A stretch of 64,000 nucleotides of DNA. Source: Robiginitomaculum antarcticum DSM 21748. Lineage in GTDB: Bacteria > Pseudomonadota > Alphaproteobacteria > Caulobacterales > Maricaulaceae. The notes under the pieces are model-generated. The model searched no databases. It was not told the DNA's origin and saw nothing but the letters and a program-made list of their open reading frames with translations. The translations under genes and the position numbers were made by a program. This document shows, piece by piece, positions 1 through 7,507 of the stretch. The DNA lies in NCBI RefSeq assembly GCF_000365025.1, contig NZ_KB823014.1, forward strand, positions 124,001 to 188,000, read 5' to 3'. Position 1 is the stretch's first letter; each line of letters begins with the position of its first letter.

Positions 1-310
1 ATTCCGAATTCATATCGCGCGCGAAGAATAATATACCCGGCTACACAGGAAGTCTGATCAAGATTTGGAAAACATAGTAAGATTCTTTTGTCAGGCATCC
101 TTTTTCACCATATCCATTTTCCGAGTAGTATGGCAGTGCGATAAGATCGAAATTGGTCTAAAGGTGAATTGATACGTCCTGTAACGGCGCGGTAAGTTCA
201 AGACCAGGCCGCGATGCGAAAAATTGTGCCACTCTGGGCCTTCATAAACTATTCGCATTTTTCCTGACATTCACCTACTATATTCTGATTGGGTGAGAGA
301 ACGACACGTC
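1..310. other. leading gene-free stretch
   Basis: No convincing reading frame, RNA or operator is visible before the histidine kinase. It presumably holds the kinase promoter and the end of the preceding intergenic region. The left edge cuts whatever precedes it. Confidence 0.4.
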
Positions 311-1360
311 ATGGACAGCCGAAATTCTGATATAGCCGCCCGGGCAACATGGAAGGTTACGTCTGATTTATTAGGCGTATTGGATTCAAGCGGGCTATTC
401 GCAGATACCAATCCGGCATGGCTGGCAACATTGGGTTATTCAGCACTTGAGATTGAAAATCGGCAATTTTTCGACTTCTTACATCCCGATGATATCGAAA
501 CCACGCAAGCCGCATTTGTCGCTGTACAGTCGGGCGAGCCTGTTCTGAATTTTAAAAACCGGTATCGCCACACAGATGGTAGCTATCGGTGGTTATCCTG
601 GAATGCCGTACCCGTTGACGATTTGTATTATTGCAGCGCCCGCGATATTACGATTGATGTCGAAAAGGCCTCCCTGCTACAAACACGCGAAGAAGAGGCC
701 AAATTGCGGGAGGAATTTGTGGCGGTTCTCGGTCATGATATCCGCAATCCGCTAGCCTCGATCATTGCCGCATCGCGAATCATGAGGCGCGCTGAACAAA
801 GCGATAAGAATCTGGATTTGCTGGATGCAATTGAAAAATCGGTCGGGCGCATTACCCGATTGGTTGATGACGTTAATGATTTTACACGGACGCGTCTGGG
901 CGGCGGTTTAATTCTTCATATTGAGCCGGATCGCGCTCTGGTTCCGGCGCTGGATGCGGCGGTTGCCGAAATCCAAGTCGTTAATCCCTCTGCCGATATC
1001 CGATCGTCCATAGACATTCATCAAAATGTGAAATGTGATATTAGCCGAATACAACAACTCGTTTCGAATCTGCTCGCGAACGCTGTCACTCATGGCGATA
1101 TTTCCCGTCCCGTCAGACTCCGCGCCCATATTGAAGACGGCCACTTTAAAATCGCCATTTGCAATGCCGGAGAGGCTATACCGCCCGAAACACAGACAAT
1201 GTTATTCAAGCCGTTTTTTCGTGAAGAGATAAGCGCCTCTAAAAATGGTCTTGGTCTGGGTCTGTATATTTCTCGGCAAATCGCGCTCGCCCATGGCGGT
1301 GACCTTAGCGTCACATCTGATGAAGATGAAACTGTATTTGAGTTTATAATGCCGGTTTAA
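311..1360 (+). CDS. PAS-domain sensor histidine kinase
   Basis: Soluble two-component kinase, about 349 aa. An N-terminal PAS domain covers roughly residues 15-115 (DLLGVLDSSG, then FLHPDD and DGSYRWLSW). A HisKA domain follows, with the phospho-acceptor His in LGHDIRNPLAS (about H142). The C-terminal HATPase_c domain shows N-box NLLANAVTHG and G-box GLGLGLYISRQIA. No membrane segment or signal peptide is visible, so the sensed signal is probably cytoplasmic, and the PAS ligand cannot be told. There is an in-frame GTG 18 nt upstream (293); ATG 311 was preferred as the standard codon although neither has a strong ribosome site. No response regulator lies next to it, so it is an orphan kinase here. 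Confidence 0.85.
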   Translation: MDSRNSDIAARATWKVTSDLLGVLDSSGLFADTNPAWLATLGYSALEIENRQFFDFLHPDDIETTQAAFVAVQSGEPVLNFKNRYRHTDGSYRWLSWNAVPVDDLYYCSARDITIDVEKASLLQTREEEAKLREEFVAVLGHDIRNPLASIIAASRIMRRAEQSDKNLDLLDAIEKSVGRITRLVDDVNDFTRTRLGGGLILHIEPDRALVPALDAAVAEIQVVNPSADIRSSIDIHQNVKCDISRIQQLVSNLLANAVTHGDISRPVRLRAHIEDGHFKIAICNAGEAIPPETQTMLFKPFFREEISASKNGLGLGLYISRQIALAHGGDLSVTSDEDETVFEFIMPV

Positions 1361-2025
1361 GAACAAGCTTGCCTTTATAGTTTTCACCCCACTTATAGTA
1401 CGTCTCAGGATGAGGCCCTTCGGATTGAAGGGCAGGTGTTACAGAGCGGTTAACCCGCATCCCTACTCCAATTCCGTTAAACCCCCATAAAACCGCAGTT
1501 TTAAAAAGATCCATCCCCGCCTGCCTATCCTGTCCTATGTTAAAGCTGTCTCTTGTGGCGGGCCGGGTGTCGACGTTCGGAACTTATGAGAGATCGGTAT
1601 TGGATCCGGGCGAGGTAGGGTTACGGCCTACATCAAACGGGTTTGGGAGCATTCTGCGCTGCGGAGTGTGACCTTAGCGAGAGCCGCGTATTGGCCGTGA
1701 GATATCGCCGCGAAGTCATCTCTTTGCGAAACACTTAACTCTACGGTCTCCGGCAAGGAGACGGCTTCGCGGATGAGTCCGCAAATAATTGAGAATGTGA
1801 CGACCCGATGCGTCACCGCATGATGATGCTTGGGCGATGCTCCTCCGTCACCCTCCCGATGGTCGGGCGCCACCCGCTCCGGCGGCCCCGGTCCCCCGCA
1901 AGCAGGGGAGGAACCGTGCGGGGCTCTCAGACTTTTGCTCCCCTGCTTTGCGGGGGGAGCTGTCACGAAGTGACTGAGGGGGTGACTCAATGAAAAAGGA
2001 AAAACCATGATCCGCCAAAACTATT
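1361..2025. other. 665-bp intergenic region with hairpins and REP-like element
   Basis: No supported gene. A 7-bp hairpin (GCCCTTC/GAAGGGC, 1415-1433) follows the kinase but has no T-run. Further small stems occur at GTCTCC-GGCAA-GGAGAC and GCGGA-TGAG-TCCGC near 1747-1785, and GTGACG...CGTCAC near 1797. The right third contains the inverted repeat listed separately. An open frame of 126 codons on the minus strand is low-complexity and follows the repeat, so it is not called. Confidence 0.6.
1893..1974. repeat. REP-like palindromic element
   Basis: CCCCCGCAAGCAGGGGAG (1893-1910) recurs in inverted form as CTCCCCTGCTTTGCGGGGG (1938-1956), and each arm is itself nearly palindromic. It is followed by the hairpin GTCAC-GAA-GTGAC (1962-1974) and GAGGGGGTGAC. 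I recognise this wording as similar to short palindromic repeats scattered between genes in many alphaproteobacteria; copy number elsewhere in the genome cannot be seen here. It lies at the 3' end of moaA and could serve as a transcript end or mRNA stabiliser. Confidence 0.55.
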
Positions 2026-3099
2026 CTAACCGCCTGTCACCGACATATGGCGGGACACACTTGGCGCCTGTCCGGGTGCGTCGATTTTAAAATCATGGGC
2101 TTCAGGTTTGCGTCCGATAGCCGCGTCTATGGCCTCATTTAATGTCACGTCGCGCTCGCCGCGAATGACGGCGCGCAAATCCGATTCATCGTCTTGGCCA
2201 AGGCACATAAATAATTTGCCCGTACAGGTCAGGCGAACGCGGTTACAACTGGCGCAGAACTTATGCGACATAGGCGTAATAAATCCAAGGCGTCCGCCCG
2301 TCTGCGCCACGTCATAATAGTGAGCCGGGCCGCCCGTCTTGTGAGGGGAGGGCGACAAAGAAAGCTGTTTTTCAAGGTCAGCTCTAATTTGCGCCAGAGC
2401 GACATATTGGTCGAACCGGTCCTCGCCGCTATCGCCCATCGGCATGGCTTCGATCAGGGTCATGTCTATACCGCGGTGATGGGCCCAGCGCATCATATCA
2501 GAAACCTCGCTTGCGTTTTCATGCTTTAGCGCCACGCAATTAAGCTTGATTTTAAGGCCCACCGCCTGCGCGGCGCGAATGCCGGACAGGACTTTGGATA
2601 AATCACCACCGCGCGTTACACGCGCAAAGGTTTCCGGGTTAAGACTGTCGATGGAGACATTTATACGGCGAATGCCGGCATCCCACAACGCCTGAGCGTG
2701 ACGGGCGAGCTGCGTCGCATTTGTCGTCAGGGTCATTTCATCCAGCGCGCCGGATTTGAGATGCCGTGATAGCGAGTTGATAAGCTGAAAAATGTCTTTG
2801 CGAACCAAAGGCTCGCCGCCCGTAATACGAAGCTTGGTCACGCCGCGGGTAATAAAGGCCGTGGCGATCTCGTCGAGTTCTTCGAAGCTTAGCAGATCCT
2901 CCTTAGGCAAAAATGTCATTCGCTCGGGCATACAATAAGTGCAGCGCAGGTCACATCGATCCGTTACAGACAGGCGCAGATAGGTGACTGTGCGGCCAAA
3001 CGGATCGACCAAGCCCTGCGGGGATATATTTCCGGCCTCAAATAAGGTGGTAGGTTGCGCACGCAGTAAATTAGCGGAACTGTTAACGGGACTATCCAT
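2026..3099 (-). CDS. moaA: GTP 3',8-cyclase MoaA (copy 1)
   Basis: Radical SAM enzyme that starts molybdenum-cofactor synthesis by converting GTP to 3',8-cyclo-GTP. Visible are the N-terminal SAM cluster CDLRCTYC (about C49, C53, C56), the GGEP SAM-binding motif (ITGGEPLVRKD), the C-terminal second cluster (FCASCNRVRLTC...C), and the C-terminal double glycine (SVTGG) that inserts into the active site. Length 357 aa is slightly above the usual ~330 because of a ~30-residue N-terminal extension. It stands alone, far from the main mo genes. A second complete copy exists at 24011-25096. Confidence 0.93.
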   Translation of the reverse strand: MDSPVNSSANLLRAQPTTLFEAGNISPQGLVDPFGRTVTYLRLSVTDRCDLRCTYCMPERMTFLPKEDLLSFEELDEIATAFITRGVTKLRITGGEPLVRKDIFQLINSLSRHLKSGALDEMTLTTNATQLARHAQALWDAGIRRINVSIDSLNPETFARVTRGGDLSKVLSGIRAAQAVGLKIKLNCVALKHENASEVSDMMRWAHHRGIDMTLIEAMPMGDSGEDRFDQYVALAQIRADLEKQLSLSPSPHKTGGPAHYYDVAQTGGRLGFITPMSHKFCASCNRVRLTCTGKLFMCLGQDDESDLRAVIRGERDVTLNEAIDAAIGRKPEAHDFKIDAPGQAPSVSRHMSVTGG

Positions 3100-3450
3100 G
3101 CCCGGACTATGGAAGCAAGCGCGCTAAAAATCTAGTGCCGGGGACTGTGAATGAATGTAGGGCGGGCTAAAAACTATGGACAATAAGTGATCCAATATAT
3201 CAAGACACACCATAGAGTGGTCTGAAATCAAAAAATATAATATCTATCTTTACAGTGCCCGCATTCAATTTAAGCGCTTAAAGTGCATTTATTTATTAAA
3301 TTTAAACTATAATATAAATGAAATGTCCTGTTTCGAGACCTTTGAAATTTCAACTATCCAGATTCATATTTTGATAAGATTTCCCACTTAGTTGAAACTT
3401 CAATCAGATGCACCACGACGCATTACACATAACCAAGTTAGAGATTAGAC
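3100..3450. other. AT-rich intergenic region
   Basis: Divergent upstream region for moaA (minus) and the small secreted protein (plus). Apart from a 14-bp perfect palindrome listed separately, no RNA or gene is visible. A Moco riboswitch upstream of moaA was looked for and not recognised. Confidence 0.4.
3269..3282. promoter_or_regulatory. perfect palindrome, possible LacI-type operator
   Basis: TTTAAGCGCTTAAA is a perfect 14-bp palindrome with a central CG, the geometry of many LacI-family operators. It lies about 170 bp from each flanking gene start. No LacI-family gene is in the window, so the assignment is weak. Confidence 0.3.
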
Positions 3451-3801
3451 ATGAAAATTAAAATGATAATCGCCGCCACGACAGCCGTCTTGTTCTTCAC
3501 AAGCCAACCTGCATTAGCGGGCTCTGAGGCAGGCACACAAACTCTCGCGTCAGCGCCGATTGCAAGCGCCGCAAATCAGACGCCACAACGACGTGTTTCA
3601 AACCCTATTATTGTAAGAAAAACAATGCCGACAACACGCCGTATTCGTGTCGTTCGTCACCCTCTGCCGGGACAGGATAAAGCCATTAAGTCGGTCGCTA
3701 AGGGCAGGGTTTTGACAACAAATACTTATGTAAATAAAGATATGAAAGTTTTCACTAATGAACGGGTCCGTACAAATACGCCAAATCTTTTTGAGAATTA
3801 A
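3451..3801 (+). CDS. small secreted hypothetical protein
   Basis: A 116-aa protein with a clear Sec signal peptide: basic MKIK, hydrophobic core MIIAATTAVLFF, and a likely cleavage site after PALA (about residue 23). The mature part is Ser/Ala/Thr-rich, then strongly basic (RRIRVVRHPLPG), with no recognised domain and no cysteine. It ends in TPNLFEN. The function is unknown; a small periplasmic or surface protein is the only inference. It is monocistronic. Confidence 0.6.
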   Translation: MKIKMIIAATTAVLFFTSQPALAGSEAGTQTLASAPIASAANQTPQRRVSNPIIVRKTMPTTRRIRVVRHPLPGQDKAIKSVAKGRVLTTNTYVNKDMKVFTNERVRTNTPNLFEN

Positions 3802-4021
3802 GTCTAGCCCTCATACGATGCATTTAAATCGATGTTTTAGATTAAATATCATCTCATAGGCTATGTAAAACGCCTGAAAAATGTGCGGATGAGAAGTCGC
3901 ATATTTGTCTTTAATGTTTATATTTTACAATAAGTTAGAACGCCTGTAAACTAAATTTGTATGACGAAATGTGTGGAAATTGTAGGTCAAAATCAACTCA
4001 ACCAAGCTGTATTTTCTGTAT

Positions 4022-4291
4022 TCAGGCACTCATTACACTTGCTATCCTTAAGACTTCGTCTCTGTGTCCCATCTCTGTCAGTACACTCCAACGAAGACCA
4101 GACCGTTTTTCATCGTAATAGGTGATCAACTGACAATCTGTCAGCTCCCCCATAAATGTTTCGTCCGATCCCTGCACATACTGTCTCATGACGGTGACCT
4201 TGGTTAAGACAAAGTAGTCATTCGCCCGCAGCCAAACTGAAATATTCTCCTTAACGATGCGCTTGCCGGACGTTTGTTTGCTCGTTCTCAT
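4022..4291 (-). CDS. hypothetical protein, 89 aa
   Basis: Unrecognised small protein with a basic N-terminus (MRTSKQTSGKRIVKEN) followed by what looks like a small mixed alpha/beta domain (WLRANDYFVLTKVTV, then LTDCQLITYYDEKRSG). The start at 4291 is chosen because GGAGA lies five bases upstream; an in-frame ATG four codons earlier overlaps that site. No signal peptide. The neighbours give no functional hint. Confidence 0.5.
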   Translation of the reverse strand: MRTSKQTSGKRIVKENISVWLRANDYFVLTKVTVMRQYVQGSDETFMGELTDCQLITYYDEKRSGLRWSVLTEMGHRDEVLRIASVMSA

Positions 4292-4322
4292 CTTTTTCTC
4301 CATGAGGGTGAAGATGAGCGAA

Positions 4323-4731
4323 AAGTCTCTCTAGACTTGTCCCGGTTTAGTTCCGGGTCCTTGATGAGTAATGTGCATCAAGGAGGACTATCGAACACCG
4401 ACGCTTGCAATACCGCAAAGCCGTCGCCTAATATCAACCAACAAGGTAAGCAAAGTCTCTCTTGGCCCTGGCCGATATCTGTGCCGTTTTATATGACGAC
4501 GGACAAAGACTCACTATTTACATCAGGGTCTGGCATAGGGTGATCTCCGTAAAGTCGGGAAGTTACCAGATCGGTGAAGCAAACTTACCCGAGCGTAGTG
4601 TTTGGGCAAGCCTTGGACATTCCTACGCCCTCCGGCCGTAACCGGAGACACGCAAAAACAGGACGCGCCCGACAGGGGCGTCTCACTTAACAGGGAGTTG
4701 GTGAACTCCACACGCTGATTTAGCAGGCGTG
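4323..4731. ncRNA. candidate structured RNA (chain of eight-plus hairpins; HEARO/omega-RNA-like?)
   Basis: A gene-free stretch that folds into consecutive stems: AAGTCT/AGACTT (4323-4338), CCCGG/CCGGG (4341-4357), a perfect 9-bp stem TCCTTGATG/CATCAAGGA (4358-4384), CGACG-CTTGC/GCAAAG-CGTCG (4399-4426), GGGAAGTT/AACTTACCC with inner ACC/GGT (4557-4590), CTCCGG/CCGGAG (4630-4647), GACGC-CCC/GGGGCGTC (4662-4682), GGAGTT-GGTG-AACTCC (4694-4709) and CACG-CTG/CAG-CGTG (4711-4731). The right-hand 200 nt carry GACATTCCTACG followed by a GC stem. This reminds me of the GACAUUCGUAA-plus-hairpin segment of HEARO RNAs (the IscB omega-RNA), and the two-tier stem before it has a similar topology. No IscB or HNH gene is present. 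Structure is well supported by sight; family identity is tentative, as is the strand (plus by that resemblance). Confidence 0.45.
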
Positions 4732-5117
4732 CACCCTCAAACTAGAAATGGTCGAGGCAAATCGCAATTTAATTCGTGATAATTTAGCGGACTGGATATG
4801 CAAATGGACGGGCTATGTCTTCGCCTCCGCTTGACCTTTAGCCAAAAGATATGCGCAGGCTTATCGTATGAAAAAAGACAGTTTCTTTAAACGATTAAGA
4901 ATTTGCATTTCATTTTTGGCGTGTCGCCGGGAAGCTCGTCACAGATTGGCAACCCCTGCGACACAGCTTTTTTTACGCAAAATATATCAAGCCAGCAATT
5001 AACAACTATCATGCTTCTTCTATAGAAACAGTAACTTAACAGGCATATCTATTGCATATACTTCTTCATCTTAACAGCGTGTTTCATTATCGGGGCGCAA
5101 TCTTTTTGGAGGCTAAT
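4732..5117. other. intergenic region upstream of JmjC-like cluster
   Basis: No gene or clear repeat is seen. It presumably carries the promoter of the cluster starting at 5118. The region becomes AT-rich towards its right end. Confidence 0.4.
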
Positions 5118-6065
5118 ATGGAGCTGATTACAGACTGGACAGAGCAGAACCAGCTCGATTATGGCAAAGAAGTCATGTCTGTGGGTCATAAGTTAAATGC
5201 GACCGGACTTTTCACCGACGACGCTTTAGCGGCGATGTTGGATCTACATCCAAACCACTTAATAGATGTACTGGCGGTTCCCAATAATCATGAATATCAA
5301 GAATATCGAGATCAACAGTTAACTGTAGATTTTCGCGGGGCAGATGGGAAAACTTTGATTGCCGCCGCGAAAGCCGGCGACATCTGGATCAACGTGCGCG
5401 AGGTCATGAACCGTCAGCCCGCATATAAGACTGTGCTGGATCAACTCCATGCGGAGCTTGAAGACAAGGCCGGAAAAAACAAGGATCGGCGCAACTGCCG
5501 CGGCGGCATTCTCATTTCCTCTCCCACGGCTCGCACACCTTACCATAGCGATCCAACCATGACCCATCTTTGGCATATTCGCGGGCATAAACGAGCTTAT
5601 GTTTATCCTATGACGCAAGTGTTTTTACCCGACAGCGCTTTTGAAGCTATTGTCTTGGGCGAGATGGCCGAAGACGTACCCTATAAACCAGAGTTTGACG
5701 ACAGCGCCATTGTGGCAGATTTGATGGGCGGAGAGATGATCTCTTGGCCCCACCGCTCCCCGCACCGGGTTGAAAATGTAAGCTTCTGCGTCTCTATGGT
5801 CATGGAGTTCTCCACCCAAGAAAGCGCCTTTATCAATGCCGGGATGATGACCAATGGAATTCTACGTCGCCGCTATGGCCGCACGCCAAGTTGGGAACAT
5901 GCGTCTCAAATAGAACGCGTTTTTAAATCCATGATTGGCCGTGTGCTACGAAAACTGGGGGCTCAGAATGCTTATAAACGCACGGACCTCGTGAAGTTTA
6001 AATTAGATCCTTCTGCCAAGGGCTTTTTAAAAATGGTGGCAACGCCGTACCAACGTGCCTTTTAA
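5118..6065 (+). CDS. JmjC/cupin-like iron oxygenase-type protein
   Basis: A 315-aa protein. The central region reads as a double-stranded beta-helix of the cupin_8/JmjC type, with an HxD pair (PYHSDPTMTH, about H143 and D145) and a distal His (WPHRSPHRVEN, about H216), the usual Fe(II) facial triad; 2-oxoglutarate dependence is inferred from the fold only. Start 5118 has GGAGG six bases upstream and is preferred over an earlier in-frame start at 5052. It is the first gene of a cluster with two PNPOx-fold proteins and a PLP decarboxylase, suggesting an oxidation or hydroxylation step on an amine or amino-acid-derived compound. Substrate unknown. Confidence 0.6.
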   Translation: MELITDWTEQNQLDYGKEVMSVGHKLNATGLFTDDALAAMLDLHPNHLIDVLAVPNNHEYQEYRDQQLTVDFRGADGKTLIAAAKAGDIWINVREVMNRQPAYKTVLDQLHAELEDKAGKNKDRRNCRGGILISSPTARTPYHSDPTMTHLWHIRGHKRAYVYPMTQVFLPDSAFEAIVLGEMAEDVPYKPEFDDSAIVADLMGGEMISWPHRSPHRVENVSFCVSMVMEFSTQESAFINAGMMTNGILRRRYGRTPSWEHASQIERVFKSMIGRVLRKLGAQNAYKRTDLVKFKLDPSAKGFLKMVATPYQRAF

Positions 6066-6150
6066 TACCGCCAATAAAATGGGTCAAAATCTGACCAAGA
6101 TCAATTTATGGAAATCATAGCATGAGAGCAAAACCGTAAGGCCCGATCTG

Positions 6151-6786
6151 ATGAAACATAATCATTTTCCGGATAATAGTCCCGAACCATTGGCTGGCGC
6201 GTCAGCAATAGATCCGCTGCATCTATTTAAACTCTGGATGGCGGAAGCCATGAGCCATAAGTCTATTAAAGAAGCCAATGCGATGAATTTGGCGACGGTA
6301 TCGGCCTCGGGACGTCCGAGTAATCGTATTGTTTTGCTGAAAGACTTTGGGGTTGAAGGCTTTGTTTTTTACACCAATTTGAACAGCCATAAAGGCGTCG
6401 ATTTAAAAGCTAACCCTCATGTTGCCCTATGCTTTTATTGGGAATCTCTTGGGAAACAAATCCGAATTGAGGGTGTGGCCGAAGCTGTTGAAGATGAGGA
6501 AGCTGATCGTTATTTCGCGAGCCGGCCGCGTCAAAGCCAAATCGGAGCCTGGGCTTCAGCCCAATCGCAACCCTTGAAGAAGGCTTCTGACCTTACATTT
6601 GAACTCGCCAGACAGGCGAAAGGCTTTGGAATAGGCGCTATCGCTCGCCCGCCTCATTGGTCAGGGTTTAGGGTCAACCCTCTTACCATTGAGTTTTGGA
6701 AGCGCGGGAAATTTCGAGTTCATACCCGCGACCAATACAAAAAAGACGGCCATAACAACTGGAACCATACATTGCTGTCACCCTAA
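6151..6786 (+). CDS. pyridoxamine 5'-phosphate oxidase family protein (PdxH-like)
   Basis: FMN-binding split-barrel protein, 211 aa, with full PdxH-type layout: NLATVSASGRPSNRIVLLK, then FVFYTNLNSHKG, then RPRQSQIGAWASAQSQ, and a C-terminal RVHTR where E. coli PdxH has RLHDR. The PNP-contacting Arg and His are therefore kept, as is WNHTLLSP at the end. It could be the genuine PdxH or a pathway-specific flavin oxidase like PhzG. The adjacency to a PLP enzyme and a second PNPOx copy favours a pathway role, but a cofactor-supply role for the decarboxylase is also possible. Confidence 0.75.
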   Translation: MKHNHFPDNSPEPLAGASAIDPLHLFKLWMAEAMSHKSIKEANAMNLATVSASGRPSNRIVLLKDFGVEGFVFYTNLNSHKGVDLKANPHVALCFYWESLGKQIRIEGVAEAVEDEEADRYFASRPRQSQIGAWASAQSQPLKKASDLTFELARQAKGFGIGAIARPPHWSGFRVNPLTIEFWKRGKFRVHTRDQYKKDGHNNWNHTLLSP

Positions 6787-6839
6787 CCCATTCGGACAAT
6801 AACGTTCGAGATTTCGTACTTGTATCATAGGAGGTAAAT

Positions 6840-7490
6840 ATGCTCGCACTTGCACCAAAAGACTATCAACATCCCCTTTGGCTGCACCCAAGTCTTGTCT
6901 GTAGTGAGTCTCAAGACCCCATGTCAGTTTTCGATGATTGCTATCAGGAGGCCGCTCTTAATAAGCTAATCGTAGATGCTAACACGGTCAATCTCGCGAC
7001 AGTTTCTGCGGACGGACAACCCAGCAATCGCATGGTCACAATGAAGGCCTATGATGGTGAAGGTTTTGTCTTTTTTACAAATCCCACGAGTCATAAAGGA
7101 CAAGACCTGACGGCGAACCCGAAAGTGTCCTTATGTTTTTTCTGGGAGGCGCTTAATCGCCAAATTCGTGTCGAAGGTTTGGTGTCTTTCATCGGTTGCG
7201 CCGAGGCAGACGTCTATTTTGCAAGGCAACCCCGCGAGCAACAGGTGCGTGCTTGGGTCTCCGAACAGTCCAAATCTTTGGATAACTTACGGCAGTTAAA
7301 ACGCGATGTCACACGGCTCACGAAAGAGTTTGGAACATTGCGTATTCCGCGCCCGCCGTCTTGGTCCGGTTACCATGTTAAACCGCACTCGATCGAGTTC
7401 ATGCACCGAGAGGCGTTTGGGTTAGACAAGCGCGAAATATACCATCTCGCCGCAAATCATGGCTGGACGCACGAGTTTTTATCTCCCTGA
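6840..7490 (+). CDS. diverged PNPOx-fold flavoprotein (PhzG-like)
   Basis: Tandem paralogue of the preceding gene, 216 aa, with a strong GGAGG site seven bases before ATG 6840. The FMN-side motifs remain (NLATVSADGQPSNRMVTMK, FVFFTNPTSHKG). Two substrate-side motifs have changed: IGAW is VRAW, and the C-terminal RxH motif is replaced by FGLDKRE. Known PdxH chemistry needs the Arg/His pair, so this copy likely binds FMN but acts on another substrate, as PhzG-type enzymes do. An N-terminal ~25-residue extension is present. Confidence 0.7.
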   Translation: MLALAPKDYQHPLWLHPSLVCSESQDPMSVFDDCYQEAALNKLIVDANTVNLATVSADGQPSNRMVTMKAYDGEGFVFFTNPTSHKGQDLTANPKVSLCFFWEALNRQIRVEGLVSFIGCAEADVYFARQPREQQVRAWVSEQSKSLDNLRQLKRDVTRLTKEFGTLRIPRPPSWSGYHVKPHSIEFMHREAFGLDKREIYHLAANHGWTHEFLSP

Positions 7491-7507
7491 ACTAAAGGAT
7501 GCCCGAC

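Noticed and set aside
1720-1785. possible hammerhead ribozyme (GCGAAAC ... GGATGAGTCC)
   Set aside because: The core lacks CUGAUGA (GGATGA instead) and stem II cannot pair beyond one or two bases.
1628-2008. 126-codon minus-strand frame
   Set aside because: It runs through the REP-like inverted repeat, has low-complexity composition and no recognisable protein pattern.
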